The notes beneath the pieces were generated by a model, which was given only the letters and a program-made list of their open reading frames with translations, had not been told where the DNA came from and ran no database searches. DNA of 64,000 nucleotides, taken from assembly GCF_932526225.1 (NCBI RefSeq), contig NC_064034.1:18096717-18160716 (forward strand), given 5' to 3'. Source of the DNA: Nematostella vectensis (lineage: Eukaryota; Cnidaria; Anthozoa; Actiniaria; Edwardsiidae). Shown here in pieces: positions 46,701 to 55,714 of this stretch (positions are counted from its first letter, which is position 1; each line of letters opens with the position of its first letter). The position numbers and the translations under genes are program-made.

Positions 46701-49700
46701 CTATCTGTATTACCTAAGTACTTATTCTCTCTCCTTGTAGATTTTCACAAATGACAAAGATACTTTGTGTATTCCTAATAAATACAAAAAGCCCAAATAA
46801 GTCGTGTTCGTGAACCAGAAGAATGGATACAATACTTCCAGTTTTCCAGTTTTTGGTTAATCTTTGTATTTCCCAGGTACTTATTTACTTTCCTTTTAGA
46901 TCTTCACAAATGACTTCAATACTTGGTGTGTTTCCAAAAAGAAATTTTCTCCTTTTAGATCTTCACAAATGACTTTTAAATACTTTGTGTATTTCCTAAG
47001 TACCTATTTTTTCTCCTTTTAGATCTTCACAAATGACTTAAATACTTTGTGTATTTCCTAAGTACTTTTTTTTTCACCTTGTAGATCTACCGCAATCACT
47101 GAGGAACAGGCCAGGGAGGCACTGTTAGAGTATGTTTCCCAGCACTGTTGTTATGGCAGTGGTGCTGCCAAGAACATGGAGGTTAAAGACATCCAACCAT
47201 CTAGCGCTTACCATGTAAGACATCAACCACTGGGTGTTCCCTTAAATTATATGTTGTCTAGCTCATCAATGATACTGTCAGAAAAAAAAGGGACACGGGA
47301 AAACATGACCATAGAGCTTTGGGGGGGAAAAAACGAAAAAAAAATGAACTGGGAAAAACATGACCTGAGAACTTTGGGGGAAAAAAATGATGAAAGTGGA
47401 CATGGAAAAAAACGACCTCAGAACTTTGTGAAAAAAATGGACATGGAAAAACCTGAGAACTTGTCCTGATAACTTTCTGAAAAAAAAAATGAAAAAATTG
47501 ACATGGAAAACATAACCTGAGAACTTTATGATAAAAAATAAAGAAAAAAAATTGACAGGGAAAAACATGACCTAAAAACTTTGCAAAAAATGAAAAAGAC
47601 GTGGAAAATCATGATATGAGAAATTTGCGGGGAAAAAAATAAAAAATGGACATGGAAAAACATAACCTGAGCACTTTGTGAAAAAAAGGGAAAAGGATGG
47701 ACATGGAAAAACATGACCTGAGAATTTATATAATTTCTGTTTGATTTTCATACTTTAATAGGCCATAATATTTTTCTTTGGTGAGAATCTCATTTTTCTC
47801 CATTGTCAGTATTCGCTGTCCAGTTTTTGTGAAAGTCGGTCAACAGCATGGAAGTTTGAGCCTTACACGGGTAGGTTCATTTTTTACGCAATATTTACTT
47901 TTTTTACATAATAGTTTCCTATGAAGCAAACCTTGAACTGCTAACATACTATAGGGCAAATGATTGATGGACCAAATAACGGCCCCGCCCCTCCTCCATG
48001 GAGCATACCCGCCCAGCATAGCGGCATGTTCACGGACATGGTGAAGAAGATTGAGGTGCCGCATACTGCTGTTATCAAGGTGAGATGTATGGTAAAGTCA
48101 GTAGAATGCAAAAGTTTTGTGGAAAATGTAGAGGTATAAGGCAAAGAAGGAAGACCGGGTGGAATTTGCATACTCTAACCAAAAAAAGCATCAGTAAGTT
48201 TTATTAATTGCAGCCACTCAATCACATCACAATTTATATTATCTTTTTCTCATTTTGAATGTTTCATTTGATGATCAGAACGTCTCCATTTTTGTAAACA
48301 AGTCCTTTTTCTTGCTTTTCTCCTGATGATGTATATGTGGCAGTATCCAAAATTAGTATTATTTGGTTCACTATTGTCTTTTCTCCCCTTTTGTTTGTTT
48401 GTATCAAACATATTTATTTGTGGTTACTATGAATTTACAGTACTAGGCTCTAAAGGAGCTTATGTCGAGCCAATGAGTATTTAGTCTGTATTGTTTATCT
48501 CCAGCCATGTCATGAGTGTATGGCTTCAGGCTACAAGCGGTGCTACAATTGCCATGGGCGCGGCAGGGTATGTGACTTATATGGGGGGACATATGGAGCC
48601 TGATGGTGTGGGAGATGTGATTCATTGGAAAATTGCAAGTAGAAATATTGTCTCACTAATTCTGCAACTTTCACAAGTTCCAAAAGAACATGCGACACAA
48701 AAACTCCAGGAAAATGTCATGAAAGGAAGGTGACATAAAAAATGTAATTTAAACATCTTTGAAGGGTGTGAGAATGTCATGAAAGGAAGGTGACGTAAAA
48801 AATGTAATTTTCACATCTTCGAAGGGTGTGAGAATGTCACGAAAGGAAGGTGACATAAAAAATGTAATTTTCACATCTTTGAAGGGTGTGAGAATGTCAT
48901 GAAAGGAAGGTGACATAAAAAATGTAATTTTCACATCTTTGAAGGGTGTGAGAATGTCATAAAAGGAAGGTGACATAAAAAATGTAATTTTCACATCTTT
49001 GAAGGGTGTGAGAATGTCATAAAAGGAAGGTGACATAAAAAAAATGTAATTTTCACATCTTTTAAGGGTGTGAGAATGTCATAAAAGGAAGGTGACATAA
49101 AAAATGTAATTTTTACATCTTTGAAGGGTGTGAGAATGTCATGAAAGGAAGGTGACATAAAAAATGTAATTTTCACATCTTTGAAGGGTGTGAGAATGTC
49201 ATGAAAGGAAGGTGACATAAAAAATGTAATTTTCACATCTTCGAAGGGTGTGAGAATGTCACGAAAGGAAGGTGACATAAAAAATGTAATTTTCACATCT
49301 TTGAAGGGTGTGAGAATGTCATGAAAGGAAGGCGACATAAAAAATGTAATTTTCACATCTTTGAAGGGTGTGAGAATGTCATAAAAGGAAGGTGACATAA
49401 AAAATGTAATTTTCACATCTTTGAAGGGTGTGAGAATGTCATAAAAGGAAGGTGACATAAAAAAATGTAATTTTCACATCTTTTAAGGGTGTGAGAATGT
49501 CATAAAAGGAAGGTGACATAAAAATGTAATTTTCACATCTTTGAAGGGTGTGAGAATGTCATGAAAGGAAGGTGACATAAAAAATGTAATTTTCACATCT
49601 TTGAAGGGTGTGAGAATGTCATGAAAGGAAGGTGACATAAAAAATGTAATTTTCACATCTTTGAAGGGTGTGAGAATGTCATGAAAGGAAGGTGACATAA

Positions 49701-52046
49701 AAATGTAATTTAAACATCTTTGAAGGGTGTGAGAATGTCAGCATTAATGTTGGAAAATCATGTTGTATCACAAAACTTGGAAGACCGCCTGACAATGACA
49801 TTACACTGGACTAGTTCAAATGGTGAAGGTCTTGTTTTTGCTGCTTTTAAAACTCACAAGCATGCCGTCGCTCTCTTCTTAGCCATAAAAAGTAATGTAT
49901 GTGAGATTGAGGTTATTTAGTCTGTATTTGGCGAAAAATGAGCCTCTTCAACTGGTCCTGAAAGTTTTTAAGTTATGATAACATATATTTTTTTCTCTTT
50001 GTCATACATTTTTCTTCTTGTGTCTGTGGTGTTGCCACAAAGGCATCTTTGTGTACTAAACTGGTTTTGTTGCAGACTCGTTGTACATGGTGTCATGGAT
50101 CTGGTCACCGCACCGTGTATCGCGATGGTGAGCATCGGCGTGAGAGTTGTCACCACTGCCATGGTTCTGGAAGAAGAAGGTCAATATTAAACACATTTGT
50201 TTCTATCATGTAAGGACAAAAGGGAGGTTTTACTCTTACATGATTGCTCTTTGTGGTTCAGGTGTATTACTTGCCATGGTCATGGCCGTGTGCGGTGCTG
50301 GACTTGTCAGGGGCAGGGCAACCTCAAGACCTATATTGAGCTCACCGTCAAGTGGTACATCTCTTTTATACATCTCTTCTAAGTGTATATACACAGATTC
50401 TTGACTATTAACTATGGCCATTAATTTAAAACAGGCAAACACATCTCAGTAATCACGTAACTGAGAAAACAGACCTTCCAGACCACCTGATTGTCAACTG
50501 CGCCGGCACTGACATCTTCGCTGATGAGCAGATAAGGGTAGGCTACAATTCAGTAGCAAATAAAATCCACCGAATTTAATCCATTCTACAACAGAAGCAC
50601 TTTTATTCTGTTGCTAAATATGAGATAAAATGCATTACAGAGTAAAGTCTCCAAAATAATCCGAGTTACTAATTAACATTAATTCGCCGAAGGCGAAGTG
50701 AATAGCGGTGTACTTTCCACCGCTATTCGCTGAGCCTGAGGAGAATAATTGTTTTAGTATATACTTGGCGGGGACTGAACAAGACAGATTTTGCTGTAAT
50801 TATTTTATCGAATTTCCATTTCTGTTTACTTTAATAATGGTCGCGCGAAACGAGGTATCGCTTCTGAGAGTTGTGTTGATGTTCGTATCTTTTTGAAGAT
50901 TTTGCTCACTTTGAACATTTAGGGCACCAAATCCAATTCACTAAAATACTTCTCTAGATTGTTCATACATTATTCAGGCCTAAACTTTGAGTAACTTGTC
51001 GTTTTCCTTCGTATAAAGTGAGGATGTGCGGCATTTGTTTATCGCAAATAAAATATCAGCCAACTTTCAATTTGTCGCGCGCGTTGCAAAACCATTTCGG
51101 CTGTAAATTGTCAAAACACAGGGAGTTTGAAGCCGATTTTCCGTAAAGGACAATGAATCTAAATCAATTTTAGCAAAAATGCCGTTTTAATGTGAAGCTC
51201 GATAATTTCGGGTGCTAAAAGTAAGTTTTTTTCATGGTTATTTCATAAATCGACTCATTATTCCGAGTTTTAGCGGTAAATACTGTCCAATTATCCCTTT
51301 ACAACATTCTAAATCGGTAACATTTCTAACACTTTTTTTCTGCTCAGGTTTGGCCAATCACAACCTTCCATGACCATGATGTAAACAATGGCTCACAAAG
51401 ACTTGTCCAGGAACATTCAACAAGTTTCCCAACTGAAAGGATACTGATGCAGGTACACTTATTTCTTTAATCTAATTGATTCACCAAAAACTGTCGACTC
51501 TGCCATATTTTTAAAAGACTTTTCCAGGGCAGACTGTAGAAGGTAACGTTTTTTATAATGTTCAGTCTGGCCTGAAGAAGTCTTCTTAAATGCGAAAATT
51601 TGACAGAGTCAACTTCCAGTTTTTGGTGAGCAATATTTATTCTCTGGTTAACAGGTTAACGAAACCGACAATTTGGGCAATTTGATTGATTCATACTGAT
51701 CGAATTGAGATATAGTACCGGAATATCGTCCTGTACTTTGGCTGTCCTAAGTTTTTGTGCCAGAGTTAACAATAATTTCCACCCTCGTATTCACAATGGT
51801 GAACAATAGCCTTTGGCTGCGTCCTTTTCGTCTGACATTTCCCCTTTTGGTCATTGCCTATTAAACCAGGAAGTAACCAGTTGTTCCCTGTGATTTCAGC
51901 GGCACTTACTGCGTGCTGTTCCTGTGTCTGAGGTTCAGTACAAGTGGAATGACAAGACCTTGCGGTTCTGGGTATTTGGACATGACCACAAGGTGCATGC
52001 TCCTGACTACCCCCAGACATGCTGCTGCGGCTGCACCATCCTGTAG
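35839..52046 (+). CDS. SSUH2: SSUH2-like protein, 13 coding exons
   Basis: This is a homologue of the SSUH2 (ssu-2) family, cysteine-rich proteins with DnaJ-type CXXCXGXG repeats. The molecular function of the family is poorly known. Coding exons: 35839-35860, 36145-36480, 37254-37397, 37715-37790, 47085-47214, 47810-47870, 47955-48079, 48505-48567, 50076-50179, 50262-50354, 50435-50537, 51348-51452, 51900-52046. They total 1509 bp (502 residues plus stop) with consistent phases. The ATG at 35839 is chosen because it opens [10 protein letters not shown] in frame with exon 2; an acceptor at 35809-35810 shows that a non-coding exon lies upstream. The 9.3-kb fourth coding intron has been invaded by a LINE and a Gypsy element. 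The C-terminus CGCTIL matches the conserved family end. Confidence 0.9.
38170..40925 (-). mobile_element. CR1/L2-type LINE, 5' truncated
   Basis: An antisense non-LTR retrotransposon lies inside the fourth coding intron of the SSUH2-like gene. Its ORF (next entry) is preceded within a few codons by a stop and then unrelated sequence, so the 5' end is lost within the endonuclease region. The 3' UTR runs past a TA/CA microsatellite (about 38285-38355) to an AATAATAATTAATAATTT tract near 38171-38190, the microsatellite-like tail usual for this superfamily. Target duplications were not resolved. Confidence 0.88.
38398..40914 (-). CDS. LINE endonuclease/reverse transcriptase ORF, 838 codons, N-terminally truncated
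   Basis: The frame is intact over 838 residues. The N-terminus retains the end of an APE-type endonuclease ([10 protein letters not shown] near residue 25, [11 protein letters not shown] near 100). The reverse transcriptase follows, with [29 protein letters not shown] and the catalytic [12 protein letters not shown], then the C-terminal [20 protein letters not shown] region typical of CR1/L2 elements. The uninterrupted frame indicates a young insertion. The first Met is simply the first after truncation, not a true start. Confidence 0.92.
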   Translation of the reverse strand: MWDSCVFFDDLMVLLEHLAMDPGKLIITGDFNFHIEDPGDADAVRLLDMLDAAGFEQKVVGPTHRKDHTLDLVVVRDGDLSVRGRPEIVAFPNSVSDHSAIICDVDMPKPCASKKILHRRPLRKINFDSWCNDIRDSAIYSSAPSDDSDCNVLCDQYNTVLNHFIEKHAPVRTFSVTLRPYSPWYDDSLRLLKRQKRKAERRYVSSRLEIHRQMYEEKCRAYSTALNVAKRNFYKDQISGSNQTQLFRLIDGLFRVKPVPLLPSYESPQALAEDFILFFTTKIQHLKDNLRSSPLLTMEMSVTPAQPQCVASFPEFSAVSVSYIRDILQQSKPKSCILDPVPTSVLKQSIEVIAPAITSIVNASLSSGVFPTSLKGGVINPSIKKQSLDREVYPNYRPITNVAFLSKTLERVAANQTMNYLIPNGLLAKLQSAYRPFHSTETALLRVFNDILTAIDCQQEVVLVLLDLSAAFDTIEHSALLSRMQHRYGINEIALQWFKSYLTGRTQQVLIDGVLSSSQPLRYGVPQGSVLGPLLFSLFFAPIEDVVRAHGLGVMMYADDTQLYVSICPSEDRSSVLSRLEVCVKDILIWCTSNGLACNPDKTEIVHISSRFTSTNIIPEIDVDGHFIKPAQAARDLGVIIDSSLSMTKHVNSICKSAYHSIRNIGRIRKYLDRNNCEQLIHAFITSKLDACNSLLSRLQEKEIAKLQRVQNSAARLIVGAKKRDAITPILKELHWLPVASRIDFKILTITHKALHNQAPEYITELLTPYTPSRSLRSANKNLLVIPKSRIKTYGDRSFSNFAAKLWNSLPLHIRNTDCLSKFKSSLKTYLFCKHYNN
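41070..41192. repeat. Left part of the repeat at the SSUH2-like exon 5 acceptor
   Basis: Copies of CTGCTTATAGATCTTT-like sequence with AGTACTCTG and TTTTGTGTATTT segments match the array on the other side of the Gypsy insertion (46666-47095). The Gypsy element therefore landed inside one continuous tandem array. Confidence 0.75.
41193..41369 (+). repeat. 5' LTR of the Gypsy element
   Basis: It starts TGTTATGCATAG and ends TTATGTAACA, with a primer-binding-site-like stretch TTGGAGGCTCAGACGGGA immediately after. The short direct repeats GCATAGAACAAT and GAGCTAG lie in its first half. Confidence 0.8.
42436..42993 (+). pseudogene. Gypsy gag remnant
   Basis: Two overlapping open pieces, about 42436-42652 ([18 protein letters not shown]) and 42802-42993 ([17 protein letters not shown]), resemble the retrotransposon gag domain. 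The intervening frame is broken by a stop and a frame change. No zinc knuckle is visible downstream in frame. Confidence 0.7.
44420..46040. repeat. 82-bp tandem repeat within the Gypsy reverse transcriptase, about 20 copies
   Basis: Each 82-bp unit carries the part of the reverse transcriptase encoding [19 protein letters not shown] plus the start of the next motif (CATGTCGTTTGGTCTCTG). Unit joins occur at TTTGGTCTCTG, where the exit sequence reads CAATGCTGCA and the internal one GAGCGGCTAT, so the duplication probably used short homology at this point. Stops in the unit show it is not translated. Some units have small deletions. Confidence 0.93.
46440..46605 (+). pseudogene. Gypsy integrase core fragment
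   Basis: A short open stretch shows [19 protein letters not shown] and [12 protein letters not shown], typical of the integrase catalytic core. It ends abruptly next to the truncated 3' LTR. Confidence 0.75.
46666..47100. repeat. Repeat seeded at the SSUH2-like exon 5 acceptor
   Basis: About five imperfect copies of roughly 65 bp lie here, each with CTCCTTTTAGATCTTCACAAATGACTT-like sequence split as polypyrimidine, TAG, ATCT and following bases. The true acceptor CACCTTGTAG at 47075-47084 is followed by ATCTACCGCAATCACTGAGG, similar to the repeat start. Each copy thus resembles the acceptor and first exonic bases. Further copies lie left of the Gypsy insertion. Confidence 0.75.
47085..52046 (+). 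CDS. SSUH2: SSUH2-like coding exons 5-13: conserved cysteine-rich core
   Basis: Exon 5 has [21 protein letters not shown], the family signature helix. Exons 8-10 carry the zinc-binding repeats: [44 protein letters not shown] and CWTCQGQG, the CXXCXGXG pattern of DnaJ-type zinc fingers. Exons 11-13 form the C-terminal domain ending [17 protein letters not shown]. The last four residues (CTIL) fit a CaaX prenylation box with Leu at the last position, which favours geranylgeranylation; this is an inference. Exon 5's acceptor is flanked by repeats copying it. Confidence 0.9.
47275..47730. repeat. Purine-rich imperfect tandem repeat, about 55-70 bp
   Basis: Seven or eight degenerate copies of a unit with GACATGGAAAAACATGACCT and GAGAACTTTG, separated by A-rich runs of changing length, lie in the intron after SSUH2-like exon 5. 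Confidence 0.8.
48710..49738. repeat. 60-bp minisatellite, about 17 copies
   Basis: Highly uniform 60-bp units (GTGTGAGAATGTCATGAAAG, then GAAGGTGACATAAAAAATG, then TAATTTTCACATCTTTGAAG) lie in the intron between SSUH2-like exons 8 and 9. Uniformity suggests recent expansion. Unlike the PI4KA arrays, I find no exon-edge sequence in the unit. Single-base indels in the A run break the frame between blocks. Confidence 0.95.
50683..50733. other. Short palindromic hairpin
   Basis: GAATAGCGGTG and CACCGCTATTC flank a 7-base loop, preceded by the small palindrome TTCGCCGAAGGCGAA. It lies in the SSUH2-like intron between exons 11 and 12, probably a transposon fragment. Confidence 0.5.
51486..51635. 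mobile_element. Imperfect inverted-repeat element
   Basis: AAAAACTGTCGACTCTG on the left is matched by the inverted GACAGAGTCAACTTCCAGTTTTT on the right, with further pairing through an A/T-rich stretch. It lies in the intron before the last SSUH2-like exon. A degenerate MITE is the likeliest explanation. Confidence 0.5.
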
Positions 52047-52049
52047 ACA

Positions 52050-52300
52050 GCGTGACCAGGAAAGAAACCAGGAACAAAGCACCACCACGACTGATGGAAA
52101 CCAGGAACAAACAACGCCACGACTGATGAAAACCAGGAACAAACAACACGATGACAATAATAGAAACCAGGAACAAACAACAACATGACTGATGGAAACC
52201 AAGAACAAACAACACGATGACAATAATAGAAACCAGGAACAAACAACAACATGACCAATAGAAAGCAGGAGCAAACAGTACCATGACCGATAGAAACCAG
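52050..52300. repeat. Imperfect tandem repeat after the SSUH2-like stop
   Basis: Units of about 35-57 bp with GAAACCAGGAACAAACAACA and ATGACAATAATA run from directly after the stop codon through the probable 3' UTR, about six copies. Confidence 0.8.
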
Positions 52301-52418
52301 AAACTACGCGCACTATGACAAGGATAGATAGGAAGACCATACAGCCAGGATTGAAAACACCATGACACTATGTTATATACAAGCAGGAACCACGACACCA
52401 TGACTACCAGATATCAAT

Positions 52419-52438
52419 TAATAATAATAATAATAATG

Positions 52439-52532
<94 letters not shown>

Positions 52533-52538
52533 TAATAA

Positions 52539-52569
<31 letters not shown>

Positions 52570-52571
52570 AA
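52419..52571. repeat. (AAT)n microsatellite
   Basis: About 50 AAT units, nearly pure for 150 bp. It lies at the 3' end of the antisense LINE that follows, where LINE tails of this kind are expected, so it is probably the expanded tail of that insertion. Confidence 0.95.
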
Positions 52572-52671
52572 GTTTGATTCAACCTTTCGCAGTATAGACT
52601 GGATTACAGGTGAGTCAGAGATACAAGTAAGCAATACAATAAAGTACAATTAATCAAATGTAATCAGCATA

Positions 52672-53600
52672 TTAAACAGTAACGAACTCGTTGAAACGAC
52701 TAGTAGGCCTCTGATACGATGTAGATTTAGACCTGAGGTTATACCCTGAATCACTTGTAATGCGACGCCCTTTAATGATAGGAAAAAGAGGATTCTCTGG
52801 TTTGATTCTGGAGACGAACCGCTGGCATGCAATATTTCTTCGCTCGTGCAACGTTGGAAGGTTTGCAAGCGTGAGTGAGCCCTCATAACTCCTACCTGGA
52901 AAAACGGTCTTGAGCGCGCGCCCCTGAACATTCTCTAGGGCGTCAGACAGATAATTTGGAAGGTTCGCGAAGGCTGCAGACGCATATTCAATGACCGATC
53001 TGATAAGTGACCGGTAGACTGTTATCAGCTCTATGGCATCCAGGCCGCATTTCTTAAGTACTCTTAGAGCATAAAGCCTTTTGTTAGCCTTCTTAATTAA
53101 GAAGTCGCAGTGCGCAACCCATGTCAAGTCACACGATATGAGAACGCCAACTAGTTTGATCGACTGCACCCGATCGATGGTATTACCGCCAACGGCCATG
53201 GGCTGCCAACTGCAACTATCATAGTTTAAGAAGCTAACGGACATTTCTTTGCACTTTGATGGATTAAGGCGCATGTTATTCTTTAGGGCATATGCTTGAA
53301 TGTCATTAACAATGTGTCCTAGGAGGGATGGTGAGTTCCTAGGCGCCACCTCAAGAACAGTCGAATCGTCCACAAACTTAGCCCTCGGGGGCCACGTCCT
53401 GACCAAGTCATTGACCATTACACAGAAGAGAATGGGCCCAAGCCTGGTGCTTTGGGGGATTCCCCCGTTAAGTAGTTGCGAGAAAGATGTTTTACCATCG
53501 AGGCAAACAGACTGCGAACGCCCTTGTAGAAAGGCTGCAACCCATCGCAAAAGTGTCGTTTCAACATAAAGTGATCTTAACTTATCTAGTAAGATGTGAT
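52672..53600 (-). pseudogene. Reverse transcriptase fragment of the second LINE
   Basis: The frame, open over 292 codons from 53550, carries GGIPQSTRLGPILFCVMVND, the active-site variant AKFVDDSTVLEV and the C-terminal region through RSLIRSVIEYASAAFANLPN. Its N-terminal continuation (about 53603-53720, SRSTEQAIVYILH and FFADFRKAFD) is in another frame because of one extra A near 53612. It is non-functional. Confidence 0.85.
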
Positions 53601-53725
53601 GGTCAATTTAAATCGAATGCTTTTCTGAAATCCGCGAAAAAGAGTCTAACCGAGCAATTGCCGAGATCAAGGGCCTCAAGCATAAGGTGTAGAATATAGA
53701 CAATAGCCTGTTCGGTAGATCTAGA

Positions 53726-53873
53726 GAGTAAGTACGCAGCTGCCTTGTCTCCTATTATCTTTGCTCTACAAAGGAGTTCTATTGTCTCTATTCTTCTCGT
53801 TCTTTGTGTCGAGGTGCGGATATTGTTCATTTGCCCAATCAAATTGCAGCTTGTAAGAGCTGCGTACTAACCC
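53726..53873. mobile_element. 148-bp hAT-like MITE inside the LINE
   Basis: It is flanked by an exact 8-bp duplication GATCTAGA (53718-53725 and 53874-53881). The ends are inverted (GAGTAAGTACGCAGCT against GGGTTAGTACGCAGCT). The LINE reading frame on either side (QFAGAS and RSTEQA on the minus strand) becomes continuous if the element and one duplication copy are ignored, which confirms the boundaries. An 8-bp target site fits hAT elements; the superfamily is inferred. Confidence 0.85.
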
Positions 53874-54550
53874 GATCTAGACGCACCTGCGAACTGCTTA
53901 CTATCTATTTAATCTAAGACAGCGGGGAGCATTCTCGAAAGTGTTAGTCCTTCCATGATCTTGGCGACTTGTGACGTCAGGGAGATCTCACGTCGTTTTT
54001 CACGGTCTTGGCAGGCTTGGACTTAGATTACCGATAAATAATAACAAGCAACGCAACAATAATATGAACATGAACTGAACCTTAGGACCATAACCATGCA
54101 TAAATCTAGGAACATTAATGACCATGACTAGCACAACGCCACAATAACCATGGATATAACAGTCAGAGGCTCCTAGTCAGACAAATAAATCAATGGACAT
54201 AATTGCAAAAAGAATTACAGGTGTAGGGCTACCATTTCAACTCAGCCCTCGTCTGATTAGAGTCGTGTTAGAAACAACTGCTCCTCGCGTTAGTCAACCG
54301 AACCTTTATATTTTCCATTACAATCAGGTAACATTTATCCATGGGGAGCGAAACGATTTTAATTCATCTATACTTGGCCCTTCGTGTCCGCTTAGTCATT
54401 GACCAAGGGGTCTAACCTGGGCTCATACCAGATTTTTTTTATTTTTAGAATCGTACGAAGGCTTTTCCGGTGGTAAACAAGCAGGGGTATATCTGCCTTC
54501 AGCTAGCGCTTTACCAGGTTTCTAGACAATCATTATAAAAACCATCCAAG

Positions 54551-54678
54551 AAAATATGCCGAAATATAAATACACTTAAACGAACAACCATGATATAAGC
54601 AAATAAAATATGAATTCATATTTTATTTGCTTATATCATGGTTTTTTGTTTAAGTGTATTTGTATTTCGGCATATTTT
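54551..54678. mobile_element. 128-bp near-perfect palindrome
   Basis: AAAATATGCCGAAATA at 54551 is mirrored by TATTTCGGCATATTTT ending at 54678, with the centre at GAATTC (about 54612-54617) and no loop. There are only a few mismatches. Possibly a foldback MITE. Loopless palindromes of this size are unstable to clone, so the assembly here should be trusted less. Confidence 0.75.
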
Positions 54679-54679
54679 C

Positions 54680-55714
54680 ACCCGGATCGCAATTTTGGTT
54701 CCTGTTGGGACAAGGAAGACATCTTTCTTTCCCCTCTTATCCTGATTGGGATTACTTATCGGTAAATAGATATATAGTTTTTTAATCTTATGATTTGATG
54801 TGTGAGGTATTTTAAATTGTTGTAGCATATAAGGATTTATAGTGATTTATTTCATATGATGTATTTTAATTGCAGTGAAATAGATTATTTTACTCCTGTG
54901 CATACATACTGTAATATGTCATGGATGAGACTCTATTTCTACGAAACAATTCGTGTATTACATAGCAATAAAGCAATAATCATTTCATTCATGATTTTTA
55001 CTAGCGATTTACCAACACCAGAAAATATTAAATCAATCATTTGGCCTTTTGTGTATAACCTTATTCTTGATGTGACTAACCGATTATATTTACAGAGTAA
55101 CTAAAATTATACCTTGATATGTTTTTCTCAATATATAACTGCTTATGATTAAATATGAATAATTCAAATTAACATTTTTAAATTCTGGCTTGTGTCATGA
55201 CGTCATATTCGGTTGATTGTGCGGCTATCCCGGAGCTTTGTCCTTTTGGTCTTATGCACAGGTGTTCTTCACCTTGAACATTGTAGCGTTGATTCGTGCG
55301 TGTTGCATCCGTGCATGAGGTAAACAGTACTTGATCCAAATAGGAGTCCCTGGGGGAGGGGGCACTTGATCCAAGCGAGAGTCCCTGGGGGACGGAATCA
55401 AAATCCACTCCCCCAACCCCCAGCGTATTTAATGAACACTCCCTAAAGACACCTAGTTACCAAGAGAGAGTTTCCGAAGTCGTGTAATTAAAAACTTTAT
55501 TCATATCTTCACACGAATAAAAATATCGCTACTGCTTATCTACCACGGACGGTGTTGTGGGTACCGACCCTATTAACAGCGGGGTTAATCCAAACGGACC
55601 GTGAGGGAAGTGTTCCCATCATTTTAAAACATCCACGCACAACTGGTTGAGATCCCTTCTGCGATTCTTATAGTCTCATCGCAGCCGCAATCTAACACTC
55701 CATTCTAACAAATT
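54680..55714. other. Intergenic, no gene seen
   Basis: AT-rich sequence without a convincing coding region. A small direct repeat (GAGTCCCTGGGGGA twice, about 55343-55395) is present. The segment nearest 55714 presumably holds the 3' UTR of the antisense GPCR. Confidence 0.6.

Larger units (their letters stand above)
52572..54030 (-). mobile_element. Broken, 5'-truncated non-LTR retrotransposon
   Basis: Antisense reverse transcriptase remnants (52672-53842) are followed on the minus strand by a short 3' UTR and an (ATT)n tail. Homology extends upstream on the minus strand to about 54000, to a VAKIMEGLTLSRMLPAVLD-like stretch with stops. The copy is interrupted by a 148-bp MITE and by a one-base frameshift. 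It differs from the 38-kb LINE in its FVDDST active-site motif, so it belongs to another family. Confidence 0.85.

Noticed and set aside
48749-49698. Minus-strand ORFs with period [20 protein letters not shown]
   Set aside because: 60-bp repeat periodicity inside an SSUH2-like intron. A-run indels break it repeatedly.
52404-52649. Poly-Leu and poly-Ile ORFs
   Set aside because: Translation of the (AAT)n microsatellite.
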